A stretch of DNA of 64,000 bases, from positions 124,001 through 188,000 of the forward strand of contig NZ_JYLO01000007.1 in NCBI RefSeq assembly GCF_001439845.1, in the 5' to 3' direction. The DNA is from Pseudomonas lactis. GTDB taxonomy: Bacteria > Pseudomonadota > Gammaproteobacteria > Pseudomonadales > Pseudomonadaceae. The notes below the pieces were generated by a model, which worked only from the letters and a program-made list of their open reading frames with translations, was not told the origin of the DNA and searched no databases. A program made the translations under genes and the position numbers. Positions 19,104-26,989 of the stretch are shown piece after piece. Numbering within the stretch: position 1 is the first letter of the stretch; every line of letters starts with the position of its first letter.

Positions 19104-20423
19104 ATGGATAACTCCAACACCGTGCCTCTGGGATCGACGGCCGCAAAAGCGCAGGAGCGCACCACCTCCAGCCGCATCAAATCGATTTTCAGCGGATCAG
19201 TCGGCAACATGGTCGAATGGTACGACTGGTACGTCTACGCCGCCTTCTCGCTGTATTTTGCCAAAGCCTTCTTCCCCAAGGGCGACACCACTGCCCAACT
19301 GCTCAACACCGCCGCGATTTTCGCCGTGGGCTTCCTGATGCGCCCGATCGGTGGCTGGCTGATGGGCCTGTACGCCGACAAAGTCGGGCGTAAAAAAGCC
19401 TTGATGGCCTCGGTGTACCTGATGTGCTTCGGCTCGCTGCTGATTGCCCTGAGCCCAGGCTATGAAGTCATTGGTATCGGTGCGCCGATCCTGCTGGTGT
19501 TTGCCCGCCTGCTGCAGGGCCTGTCGGTCGGCGGCGAATACGGCACCTCTGCCACTTACCTGAGTGAGATGGCCACCAAGGAACGTCGCGGCTTCTACTC
19601 CAGCTTCCAGTACGTGACCCTGATCTCTGGCCAGCTCATCGCGCTGGCGGTGCTGATCGTGCTGCAACAGGTGCTCACCACCGAGCAGTTGTACGCCTGG
19701 GGCTGGCGTATCCCGTTCGCCATCGGTGCCTTGTGTGCAGTGGTCGCGCTGTACCTGCGTCGTGGCATGGAAGAAACCGAGTCGTTCACCAAGAAAGAAA
19801 AAGCCAAGGAAAGCGCAATGCGCACCTTGATGCGCCACCCCAAGGAACTGATGACCGTGGTCGGCCTGACCATGGGCGGCACCCTGGCGTTCTACACCTA
19901 CACCACCTACATGCAGAAATACCTGGTGAACACGGTCGGCATGAGCATCTCCGACTCCACCACCATCTCGGCGGCGACGCTGTTTCTGTTCATGTGCCTG
20001 CAACCGATCATCGGCGGGCTGTCGGATAAAGTCGGCCGCCGCCCGATCCTGATCGCCTTCGGCGTGCTTGGCACCCTGTTCACCGTGCCAATCCTCACCA
20101 CCCTGCACACCATCCAGAGTTGGTGGGGCGCGTTCTTCCTGATCATGGCGGCGCTGATCATCGTCAGCGGCTACACCTCGATCAACGCCGTGGTGAAGGC
20201 CGAGCTGTTCCCGACCGAAATCCGCGCCCTGGGCGTGGGCCTGCCGTATGCCTTGACCGTGTCGATCTTCGGCGGTACCGCTGAATACATCGCGCTGTGG
20301 TTCAAGAGCATCGGTATGGAAACTGGCTACTACTGGTACGTGACCGCGTGTATCGCGGTGTCGTTGATGGTTTACGTGACCATGAAGGACACGCGTAAAC
20401 ACTCGCGCATCACCACCGACTAA
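19104..20423 (+). CDS. kgtP: Alpha-ketoglutarate permease (MFS, metabolite:H+ symporter family)
   Basis: A 439-residue inner-membrane proton symporter for dicarboxylic acids, most like KgtP/PcaT. The MHS-family signature GSVGNMVEWYDWYVYAAFS opens TM1. The loop 2-3 motif GLYADKVGRKKAL and its repeat GGLSDKVGRRPIL mark the two six-helix halves, 12 TM in all. ATG 19104 is preceded by AAGGA; a Met five codons earlier (19089) is possible but lacks a ribosome site. The sigma-54 promoter and palindromes upstream indicate induction by the adjacent two-component system. Confidence 0.92.
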   Translation: MDNSNTVPLGSTAAKAQERTTSSRIKSIFSGSVGNMVEWYDWYVYAAFSLYFAKAFFPKGDTTAQLLNTAAIFAVGFLMRPIGGWLMGLYADKVGRKKALMASVYLMCFGSLLIALSPGYEVIGIGAPILLVFARLLQGLSVGGEYGTSATYLSEMATKERRGFYSSFQYVTLISGQLIALAVLIVLQQVLTTEQLYAWGWRIPFAIGALCAVVALYLRRGMEETESFTKKEKAKESAMRTLMRHPKELMTVVGLTMGGTLAFYTYTTYMQKYLVNTVGMSISDSTTISAATLFLFMCLQPIIGGLSDKVGRRPILIAFGVLGTLFTVPILTTLHTIQSWWGAFFLIMAALIIVSGYTSINAVVKAELFPTEIRALGVGLPYALTVSIFGGTAEYIALWFKSIGMETGYYWYVTACIAVSLMVYVTMKDTRKHSRITTD

Positions 20424-20424
20424 A

Positions 20425-20519
20425 AAATGTGGGAGCGGGCTTGCCCGCGATAGCGGAGGATCAGTCAAAGTTGTATCAACTGACCCACCGCCTTCGCGAG
20501 CAAGCCCGCTCCCACATTT
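20425..20519. repeat. REPIN
   Basis: AAATGTGGGAGCGGGCTTGC at the left and GCAAGCCCGCTCCCACATTT at the right form exact inverted ends between convergent genes. Confidence 0.88.
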
Positions 20520-20523
20520 AGTC

Positions 20524-21279
20524 TTAGGACAACTCTGCGGCCTCATTGCGCCCATAGCGCCGCTGCGCATACGACGCGCCAGCAATCATCACCACCAGCA
20601 CCGCAGCCAATACCGCGGATGAACCGATGGTGCCGAAATCCAAGCCGCCTTTTTCATGGGGTTTGGTCAGAAAATCCCCCAAGGTCGCGCCAAACGGCCG
20701 TGTCAGTACAAACGCCACCCAGAACAACAGTACCGACGAGATGCGGGTGAAGTACTTGAGTACCACCACCGCGGCGATGGTCGAGCCGATCAACAATGCG
20801 CCACCGGCGAAGCCCAGCCCCGAATCGTCCGCGAGGAAATCGCCCAATGCGGTGCCCAAGGTGTTGGAGAACAGGATCGCCATCCAGTAAAACAGCTCCC
20901 CTCGGAAGGTCTGCACCTTGTTCACGTTCAGCGAGTCACCACTGAGGTGCCACAATGCAAAGATGATCATCAGGATCACGATCAGGATCATCGACCCGGT
21001 GGCGTAGCCCAGCCCCAGCGTGCGGTCCATGAAGTCGGACATCGTGGTACCCGCAGTACTGGTAGACAAAATCACGATCCAGTACAGCACCGGGTTGTAG
21101 GCTTTCGACCAGAGTTGCGTCACCAGGGTCACCAGGAACACGCTGATGAGGATCATGGAGCTGATGGCGTATCCAACGTTCAAGGTCATCGACAGCAAGT
21201 CCCCGGCGGTTTCGCCCAAGGTGGTTGCGCAGATTTTCATGACCCAGAACGCCAGGGTGATCTGAGGAAGTTTGTTCAT
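20524..21279 (-). CDS. COG4705-type polytopic membrane protein with four internal repeats
   Basis: A 251-residue inner-membrane protein with about seven or eight hydrophobic helices. A motif recurs four times: TTLGETAGDLL, TTMSDFMDRTLGLGYATG, TLGTALGDFLADDSGLGFAGG and PFGATLGDFLTK. That is T-x-G-x-x-x-x-D at the start of each helical pair, often followed by GLG(Y/F)xxG. COG4705 proteins are described only as predicted membrane-anchored proteins. The ATG is at 21279. The frame is open far upstream, across the divergent flavin reductase gene, but that part reads as a shadow. Confidence 0.85.
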   Translation of the reverse strand: MNKLPQITLAFWVMKICATTLGETAGDLLSMTLNVGYAISSMILISVFLVTLVTQLWSKAYNPVLYWIVILSTSTAGTTMSDFMDRTLGLGYATGSMILIVILMIIFALWHLSGDSLNVNKVQTFRGELFYWMAILFSNTLGTALGDFLADDSGLGFAGGALLIGSTIAAVVVLKYFTRISSVLLFWVAFVLTRPFGATLGDFLTKPHEKGGLDFGTIGSSAVLAAVLVVMIAGASYAQRRYGRNEAAELS

Positions 21280-21456
21280 GCAGTAGATAGCTCCAAGGCT
21301 CAGTCTTATAGGGGGTATTGACCTTGGGCGCAGACTGAAGGGAAAGCTGTGAAAAATAGGTGGGCGATGTATGAAAAATCCATCGGTACGATGGAAATTC
21401 ACCGCCATGAATTGCACTATGACCGCCTCCCAAACCGCGTAGCAGGAACCCCGGCC

Positions 21457-22089
21457 ATGCCTGACGACATCCACTATTACGAACCCGCCAACGGCCACGG
21501 CCTGCCCCATGACCCGTTCAATGCCATCGTCGGCCCACGCCCGATTGGCTGGATCTCCTCGCACGATCGCGAAGGCCGCCTGAACCTGGCGCCCTACAGC
21601 TTCTTCAATGCGTTCAACTACATTCCGCCGATCATTGGGTTTTCCAGTGTCGGGCGTAAAGACAGCCTGAACAATATCGAACAGACCGGAGAATTCGTCT
21701 GGAACCTGGCCACCCGCCCGCTGGCCGAGCAGATGAACCAGAGCTGCGCGGCCGTATCGCCCGAGGTGAATGAATTCGAACTCTCCGGGCTGACGCCGGT
21801 GGCTTCGAAAATCGTTGGCGTACCACGGGTGGGCGAGAGCCCGGTGTCGTTCGAGTGCAAGGTGACGCAGATCATCCAACTGCAACGTGCCGACCAACAG
21901 TTGGTGCCAAGCTGGCTGGTGCTGGGCGAGGTGGTTGCGGTGCACATCGCCAAATGGTTGCTCAAGGATGGGATCTACGACACTGCTGCCGCCGAGCCGA
22001 TTTTGCGCGGGGGTGGCCCGGCGGATTATTTCCAGCTGGGGCCGCAAGCACTGTTCAAGATGTACCGCCCAGGCGCCACAAAACCCTGA
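21457..22089 (+). CDS. Flavin reductase-like, FMN-binding split-barrel protein
   Basis: A 210-residue cytoplasmic flavoprotein. The FMN-binding split-barrel motif is clear: GPRPIGWISSHDREGRLNLA, then PYSFFNAFNYIPPIIGFSS. Such proteins reduce flavin for a partner oxygenase or act directly on small substrates. The partner is unknown; the ABM protein downstream is a weak candidate. ATG 21457 has AGGA ten bases before it; the open frame to 21349 has no better site. A REPIN follows. Confidence 0.88.
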   Translation: MPDDIHYYEPANGHGLPHDPFNAIVGPRPIGWISSHDREGRLNLAPYSFFNAFNYIPPIIGFSSVGRKDSLNNIEQTGEFVWNLATRPLAEQMNQSCAAVSPEVNEFELSGLTPVASKIVGVPRVGESPVSFECKVTQIIQLQRADQQLVPSWLVLGEVVAVHIAKWLLKDGIYDTAAAEPILRGGGPADYFQLGPQALFKMYRPGATKP

Positions 22090-22108
22090 CTGCAATGCAA
22101 TCAAAACT

Positions 22109-22200
22109 GTGGGAGCTGGCTTGCCTGCGATAATAGCGGTGGGTCAGTTAACCCAAGAGTGACTGATACACCGCTATCGCAGGCAAGCCAGCTCCCACAT
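22109..22200. repeat. REPIN
   Basis: TGTGGGAGCTGGCTTGCCTG at the left and CAGGCAAGCCAGCTCCCACA at the right. The inner arms TAGCGGTG...CACCGCTA also pair, so the element can extrude as one long hairpin. Confidence 0.88.
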
Positions 22201-22217
22201 TGGTTAGGTGTGCTGCC

Positions 22218-22463
22218 TCAGCGTTCAGCAGTCGCCCAGGTCAGTTGGCCTTCTGCATCCACATCGACCAGATGCTCAAGTTGCAGCGTCGCCGCATCAT
22301 CGGCATCCGAAGCCGTCTTGAACGTCTGCCCATCAAGGATCTTGTGAAACTTGGGTGCGCCCATGCCATCCAGTGCCTTGACGGCGACGGCGGCGCTGTA
22401 GCCACCTTCGCCCGGTACTACGGCGGAAACGGCTTCGTGGTGGGCAAATTGTTTACGTGCCAT
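22218..22463 (-). CDS. Small conserved hypothetical protein
   Basis: An 81-residue soluble protein, unrecognised. It is Ala-rich and acidic towards its C-terminus (TASDADDAATLQLEHLVDVDAEG) with a basic start (MARKQFAHHE). The ATG at 22463 is chosen because the 11 upstream codons have no typical start context. No cysteines, signal or membrane segments are present. It is in line with, and downstream of, the ABM gene on the same strand (41-bp gap), so the two may be co-transcribed. Confidence 0.6.
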   Translation of the reverse strand: MARKQFAHHEAVSAVVPGEGGYSAAVAVKALDGMGAPKFHKILDGQTFKTASDADDAATLQLEHLVDVDAEGQLTWATAER

Positions 22464-22504
22464 GTTGCAGGTCCTGGCCAATGGAAAGTCGGCCATTCTA
22501 ACCG

Positions 22505-22846
22505 TTAACCGGCCAGTTGCAGGTACTCGCCGTAGGCCTGTGCCGCCGATGCGTCGGTGAAGGTCTGGAAGTCCATGCTACGCACGACCATGTCATTCAG
22601 CAGCTCGGTGAAGATCATCAGGGCCGGAGAGTTGAAGTAGGCGCTCATGGCCTGCTCGCTGCTCCAGAACCCGGACACCAGCCACACATCGGGGTCGACC
22701 TGGGAGTGCTGCAACGAGAATTGCAGGCAACCCTGGGCCTGGCGACCTGGTTCGATCAAACTGCTCAAGCGTGCACCGAGTTCGGTGCTGCACCCGCTAC
22801 GGGCGCGGATAAAGGCCATATGGCTCGCGGGAATGGGGGTGGACAT
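22505..22846 (-). CDS. Antibiotic biosynthesis monooxygenase (ABM) family protein
   Basis: A 113-residue alpha+beta-barrel protein of the ABM superfamily. The N-terminal strand (SHMAFIRARSGCSTELGARL), the CLQFSLQHSQVDPDVWLVSGFW core and the helix with YFNSPALMIF match the pattern of quinone-oxidising or degradative ABM proteins. These are usually dimeric and cofactor-free. ATG 22846 has GGGAG upstream. It is divergent from an AraC regulator across a 327-bp region with repeated operator-like motifs, so it is the likely regulated gene. Confidence 0.82.
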   Translation of the reverse strand: MSTPIPASHMAFIRARSGCSTELGARLSSLIEPGRQAQGCLQFSLQHSQVDPDVWLVSGFWSSEQAMSAYFNSPALMIFTELLNDMVVRSMDFQTFTDASAAQAYGEYLQLAG

Positions 22847-23173
22847 GTTCGACTCTCCCGTTGAGAAGTGATGCTCGGCAAGCACAATGAGGGCGTGTTG
22901 CCACAGGATCAAAGATAACGGCGCGGGCGTGGGCGCGGTTAGTCGATTCCTGCAGGCTTCTTGCACAATCCTGCGAGAAGCGTAGGGAGGACGTTCGGCC
23001 CCAGGATTTATTCCAGGCCCAGGCCTCATGTTTCAGGCTGATGACAGGCTGCGCACTTGCCTGATTCACGCTATCTCGCAGGATCAGGCAAGGATCCTGC
23101 AGAATCGACGTAACACTTTCTGAAAAGCCGCCGCTAAGCTGAGCCCATCAAAGCCGCGTGTAGAGGACGCCCC
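22847..23173. promoter_or_regulatory. Divergent control region with four TCCTGC motifs
   Basis: Between the ABM gene and the AraC gene. ATTCCTGCAG (22946-22955) and AATCCTGCGA (22967-22976) are direct repeats 21 bp apart, the two-turn spacing typical of AraC half-sites. Near the regulator, TCGCAGGATC (23076-23085) and GGATCCTGCA (23092-23101) form an inverted pair. It probably holds both promoters and the AraC operators. No clear -10/-35 was assigned. Confidence 0.5.
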
Positions 23174-24103
23174 ATGCCGTCGCCCGAATCCAAGCCCGTT
23201 CCCCTCGATGCCGAGATGGAGAAACAACGCGCCGAGCTCGCCAGTATCGTGCACCGCCATACCTGGGAGGACGGCTCCTACGGCACGGCGATTACCTCGC
23301 TGTACCTGAACCGCCACAATGCGCCCCGGGATTTCATGCCGGTGCTGGTGGAACCCGCGCTGTGCATCCTCGCCAGTGGCAGCAAGGAAGTGCGCCTGGC
23401 CGACGAGATCTTTGCCTACGACCCGCTCAACTACCTGGTGTTCTCGGTGGCAATGCCGGTGGCCGGCCGCATCATTGACGCCACCGCCGAGGACCCGAAC
23501 CTCTCGGTGCGCATCAACATCGACCCGGCGCAGCTCACCGCGCTGATCGCAGAGGCCGGGCCGATGGGCGTGCCCTCACGCCCGACCTCGCGAGGCATGT
23601 ACGTCGACCGCATCGATCACGCACTGCTCGATGCGGTGCTGCGCCTGACCCGCTTGCTGGACACGCCTAAAGACATCGCGATGCTCGCGCCGCTGATCAA
23701 CCGTGAAATCCTCTACCGTTTGCTGCGTGGCCCGCAGGGTTATCGCCTGTATGAAATTGCTGTGGCTAACAGCCAGAGCCATCGGGTGAGCCAGGCAATC
23801 ACCTGGTTGAATGGCAACTACGAACAGCCGCTGCGTATCGACGACCTGGCTAAGGAAGTGAACCTGAGCGTCTCGACCTTGCACCACCGGTTCAAAGCGA
23901 TCACCGCCATGAGCCCGCTGCAATACCAGAAGCAACTGCGCTTGCAGGAAGCGCGGCGGCTGATGATCGCCGAAGGGCTGGAGGCTTCGGCGGCGGGGTA
24001 TCGGGTGGGGTATGAAAGCCCGTCGCAGTTCAGCCGGGAGTACAGCCGGTTGTTTGGTGCGCCGCCGCTGCGCGACCTGGCCCGGTTGCGCCAAAGCATC
24101 TGA
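23174..24103 (+). CDS. AraC-family transcriptional regulator
   Basis: A 309-residue regulator. The N-terminal AraC_N-type cupin sensor (about residues 15-195) contains VLVEPALCILASGSKEVRL and NYLVFSVAMPV. The C-terminal double helix-turn-helix (about 205-305) has RIDDLAKEVNLSVSTLHHRF and then VGYESPSQFSREYSRLFG. ATG 23174 follows GAGGACG. It probably controls the divergent ABM gene and itself through the repeated TCCTGC motifs. The inducer is unknown. Confidence 0.9.
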   Translation: MPSPESKPVPLDAEMEKQRAELASIVHRHTWEDGSYGTAITSLYLNRHNAPRDFMPVLVEPALCILASGSKEVRLADEIFAYDPLNYLVFSVAMPVAGRIIDATAEDPNLSVRINIDPAQLTALIAEAGPMGVPSRPTSRGMYVDRIDHALLDAVLRLTRLLDTPKDIAMLAPLINREILYRLLRGPQGYRLYEIAVANSQSHRVSQAITWLNGNYEQPLRIDDLAKEVNLSVSTLHHRFKAITAMSPLQYQKQLRLQEARRLMIAEGLEASAAGYRVGYESPSQFSREYSRLFGAPPLRDLARLRQSI

Positions 24104-24118
24104 TGTACGCGGAGTAAA

Positions 24119-24226
24119 ATGTGGGAGCTGGCTTGCCTGCGATGGCGGCCTGGCAGCCGACACTTATCTACCTAATGCCCCACGATCCAACTGTGGGAGC
24201 GGGCTTGCTCGCGAAGGCGGCCTGAC
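24119..24226 (-). repeat. Two direct REP units adjoining repeat copy B
   Basis: AATGTGGGAGCTGGCTTGCC (from 24119) and ACTGTGGGAGCGGGCTTGCT (from 24190), about 71 bp apart, each running into GGCGGCCTG. They are the same composite units that follow copies A and C, here in the opposite orientation, as expected from the inversion of copy B. Confidence 0.85.
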
Positions 24227-24234
24227 AGTCAACA

Positions 24235-24577
24235 CAGTTGGATTGTGTACATATCCATTGCTGCGGTAACGGCCACTTAGGGTTCCGCCCTGACGGCGGC
24301 TCACTTTCGAAAAGCGCGAAAGTAAGCAAAGCGCTCTTGCCCCACCACTCGGCACCTCGCCCAGGCTCGGTGTGCCCGTAATCCGCCAGTGATTTGGGGG
24401 GCCGCCGCCACGCGCCATCCATGGCGCGGGGCGGCTAAACCGGCATCCCTGCCGGTTTACCCCCCAAATCCCTGTCGAATTCCGGCCAGCGTGGTTTAAC
24501 GGGGCGCCTAAGATCAAGATCACAAGCAGATCAAGAGCAAGATCAAGAGCGGCTCGCTTCGCATCGTGGTTACCGGT
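24235..24577 (-). repeat. Structured long repeat, copy B (inverted, divergent outer stem)
   Basis: Second copy, on the minus strand. Hairpin 2 (24402-24431) is identical to copies A and C. Hairpin 1 is TAAACCGGC/GCCGGTTTA (24436-24444 with 24451-24459), a paired change from copies A/C. The outer stem has a different sequence on both arms: GATTTGGGGGG (24391-24401) pairs with CCCCCCAAATC (24460-24470), and the outer portion pairs imperfectly. The ACTTTCG/CGAAAGT hairpin is at 24303-24323. The 554-bp gap between the AraC gene and gtrS is filled by this copy, the flanking REP units and a solo REP at 24614-24645. Confidence 0.88.
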
Positions 24578-24613
24578 GGCTGCGGCGAACTGCACAGTTG
24601 TGTAGATACCTAT

Positions 24614-24645
24614 GGCTATCGCAGGCAAGCCAGCTCCCACAGTAG
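24614..24645 (-). repeat. Solo REP
   Basis: A single GCTATCGCAGGCAAGCCAGC followed by TCCCACAGTAG, without an inverted partner, 13 bp from the gtrS stop codon. Confidence 0.75.
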
Positions 24646-24657
24646 TCCTGCGTATAT

Positions 24658-26127
24658 TCAGTCTAATCCGCGGGGGAGTTGCAGGGTGACACGCAGGCCG
24701 CCTTCGCGCAGGTTCTGCAAACTCACTTCGCCCCCATGGCTGTGGGCAATGTTGCGCGCAATCCCCAACCCCAACCCGTAACCCTGCTGCTGGCCGGCCA
24801 GGCGAAAGTGCGGTTCAAACACTTGCTCCAGTCGCTGCTGCGGCACACCAGGCCCTTCGTCGTCCACATGCAGGATGAACTGCACGCCATCGTCCTCGAT
24901 ATGCAAATGCGCGTTCTGCCCGTACTTGAGCGCGTTGTCGATCAGGTTGCCGATGCAACGCTTGAGCGCCAGCGGCTTGCCTGGGTAGGCTGACAGCGCC
25001 GTGCCATCGAGGGTCACTCGGCCATTGCCATGGGGTGCCAGGTACGGCTCCACCAGGCATTCGAGGACGTGGTTGAGGTCCACCGGCTGGATGTTTTCGT
25101 GGATATCGGTGTCTTTCACGCATTGCAGCGCGCCCTTGACCAGCAACTCCAGTTCATCCAGGTCACGGCCGAATTTGTTTTGCAGGTTCTCGTCTTCCAG
25201 CAATTCCACGCGCAGGCGCAGGCGGGTGATGGGCGTGCGCAGGTCATGGGAAATCGCGCTGAACAACTGGCTGCGCTCGGTCAGGTAACGGCTGATGCGT
25301 TCACGCATGGCATTGAACGCACGGCCCACTTCCACCACTTCACTGCCGCCGCCTTCCGCCACCGGCTCCACATCGGCGCCCAGGGACATGTCCCGCGCCG
25401 CTCGCGCCAGGCGCTTGAGCGGTCGGCTTTGCCAGTGCACCAGCAGGCCGATGAACAGCAGCAGAAAACCGCTGGTGAGCACGATAAACCACACCTGCTG
25501 GGACGGCAGGCCTTGCTCTTCCAGGCTGGTGTAGGGCTCGGGCAACAGCGAGGCGATGTACAGCCATTCACCGGGCGCCAGTTGGATCTGGGTGACCAGC
25601 ACCGGCGGGTTCACCGGTTCCAGGGTCAGCGCGTAATGGGCCCAGGAGCGTGGCAGTTCGTCGAGCTTCAGGCCAGCATTGAAGATGCGCAGGTCTTCGG
25701 CGCTGACGAACTCAACCGAGATGTGCACGTCGGCACCCAGGGTCTGGCGCAGCACTTCATCCACCGCCACCAGTACCGCTTGCTTGCGCGGGGTTTCGGG
25801 CAGTATTTGCATGTCCAGCGGGCGATCATTGAGGGTCACCACAAAACGCGTGCCGCCCATGCTGCGCAATTGGTCCAGCACCAACGGGCGATAGGCCACC
25901 GGCAGCGACCGGAAGTAACTCACGCTGGCGGTCATTGAATGCGCCAAGCTGCGGGCGCTGGTGACCAGGCCCTCAAGCTGGGTGGCGCGCAGTTGCGACA
26001 CCCAGATCACGCTGGACAGCGCTTGGGCGAACAGCACCGCCAGCAAGGTCAGGAGTAACATGCGCCCCAGCAGCGAGCGGGGTACCGGGAAGCGGCGGCG
26101 ACGTTCGTTCAGCGGTTCAGTGGGCAT
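24658..26127 (-). CDS. gtrS: Sensor histidine kinase GtrS (glucose catabolism)
   Basis: A 489-residue membrane kinase that, with GltR, controls glucose transport and Entner-Doudoroff genes in pseudomonads; its ligands in P. aeruginosa are reported as 2-ketogluconate and 6-phosphogluconate. TM1 is about residues 18-42, a periplasmic sensor about 45-230, TM2 about 215-240, then HAMP. The H box is FSAISHDLRTPITRLR, the N box NLIDNALKYG, with DEGPGVP and YGLGLGIARN. Met 26127 overlaps the gltR stop by 11 bp. Unlike PAO1 (from memory), no sugar ABC transporter follows; a REP and repeat copy B do. Confidence 0.9.
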   Translation of the reverse strand: MPTEPLNERRRRFPVPRSLLGRMLLLTLLAVLFAQALSSVIWVSQLRATQLEGLVTSARSLAHSMTASVSYFRSLPVAYRPLVLDQLRSMGGTRFVVTLNDRPLDMQILPETPRKQAVLVAVDEVLRQTLGADVHISVEFVSAEDLRIFNAGLKLDELPRSWAHYALTLEPVNPPVLVTQIQLAPGEWLYIASLLPEPYTSLEEQGLPSQQVWFIVLTSGFLLLFIGLLVHWQSRPLKRLARAARDMSLGADVEPVAEGGGSEVVEVGRAFNAMRERISRYLTERSQLFSAISHDLRTPITRLRLRVELLEDENLQNKFGRDLDELELLVKGALQCVKDTDIHENIQPVDLNHVLECLVEPYLAPHGNGRVTLDGTALSAYPGKPLALKRCIGNLIDNALKYGQNAHLHIEDDGVQFILHVDDEGPGVPQQRLEQVFEPHFRLAGQQQGYGLGLGIARNIAHSHGGEVSLQNLREGGLRVTLQLPRGLD

Positions 26128-26851
26128 TGCCGGCAACCACGCTGGCTGCCAGTTGATAGCCGCTGCCACGCACGGTGCGGATCAGCCGCGGAGGTTTCTC
26201 GGTGTCGCGCAGGCGCTGGCGCAAGCGGCTGACGGCCATGTCGACGATACGGTCCAAGGGCATGAGGTCGCGGCCACGGGTGGCGTTGCCGATGGTGTCG
26301 CGGTCGAGGATCTGTTGCGGGTGGTCGAGAAACAACTTGAGCAAGGCGAAGTCGGCACCGGAGAGGATCACCTCTTCACCATCCACATGAAACAAGCGGT
26401 GGCTGATCATATCCAGGCGCCATTCATCGAACACCCACACATCACCGCCGCTGCTGCGCTCCTGGCCGAATTGGCAGCGGCGCAGCAGTGCCTTGATACG
26501 CGCCTGCAACTCGCGGGGGCTGAACGGCTTGCCGATATAGTCATCGGCGCCCAGCTCCAGGCCGATCACGCGGTCGGCTTCGTCGGAACTGGCGGTGAGC
26601 ATGATGATCGGCACCTGCGCCTGGCGCGGGTGCTGGCGGATCCAGCGGCACAGGCTGAAGCCGTCTTCGTCCGGCAACATCACATCGAGGATGACCAGGT
26701 CGCACGGTGCCTCGTTCATGGCCTGGCGGAACCCCGCGCCATCGGACACGCCACGGACCTGGAAGCCGGCGCGACTGAGGTAGGTTTGCAGCAATTCGCG
26801 GATTTCCTGGTCGTCGTCGACGAGGAGAATGGATTTACTGATTACGCTCAC
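26117..26851 (-). CDS. gltR: Response regulator GltR
   Basis: A 244-residue OmpR/PhoB-type regulator. The receiver has the phospho-acceptor Asp in LVILDVMLPDEDGF and the conserved Lys in GKPFSPREL. The winged-helix domain has the late motif LIRTVRGSGYQLA. It pairs with gtrS (11-bp overlap), downstream of glk and edd on the same strand, matching the edd-glk-gltR-gtrS order of pseudomonads. A REPIN lies in the 138-bp gap after glk and might separate expression levels; that is inference. Confidence 0.92.
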   Translation of the reverse strand: MSVISKSILLVDDDQEIRELLQTYLSRAGFQVRGVSDGAGFRQAMNEAPCDLVILDVMLPDEDGFSLCRWIRQHPRQAQVPIIMLTASSDEADRVIGLELGADDYIGKPFSPRELQARIKALLRRCQFGQERSSGGDVWVFDEWRLDMISHRLFHVDGEEVILSGADFALLKLFLDHPQQILDRDTIGNATRGRDLMPLDRIVDMAVSRLRQRLRDTEKPPRLIRTVRGSGYQLAASVVAGNAH

Positions 26852-26904
26852 GGGGGCCTCCTTGTTGTTATGGCCTGGCTTAAATCATCGGGTGCCCTTT
26901 AGGC

Positions 26905-26977
26905 CGTCATCGCAGGCAAGCCAGCTCCCACACTTGGAATGCATTCCAGACTGTGGGAGCTGGCTTGCCTGCGATGG
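26905..26977. repeat. REPIN between glk and gltR
   Basis: GTCATCGCAGGCAAGCCAGC at the left and GCTGGCTTGCCTGCGATGGC at the right, with a short palindromic centre (TGGAATGCATTCCA). It lies inside the presumed edd-glk-gltR-gtrS transcript. Confidence 0.88.
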
Positions 26978-26989
26978 CGCCATTATGAC

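Noticed and set aside
24168..24640. Small ORFs starting MDGAWRRP and similar in the long repeat
   Set aside because: The frame is not conserved between copies and base pairing explains the conservation better.
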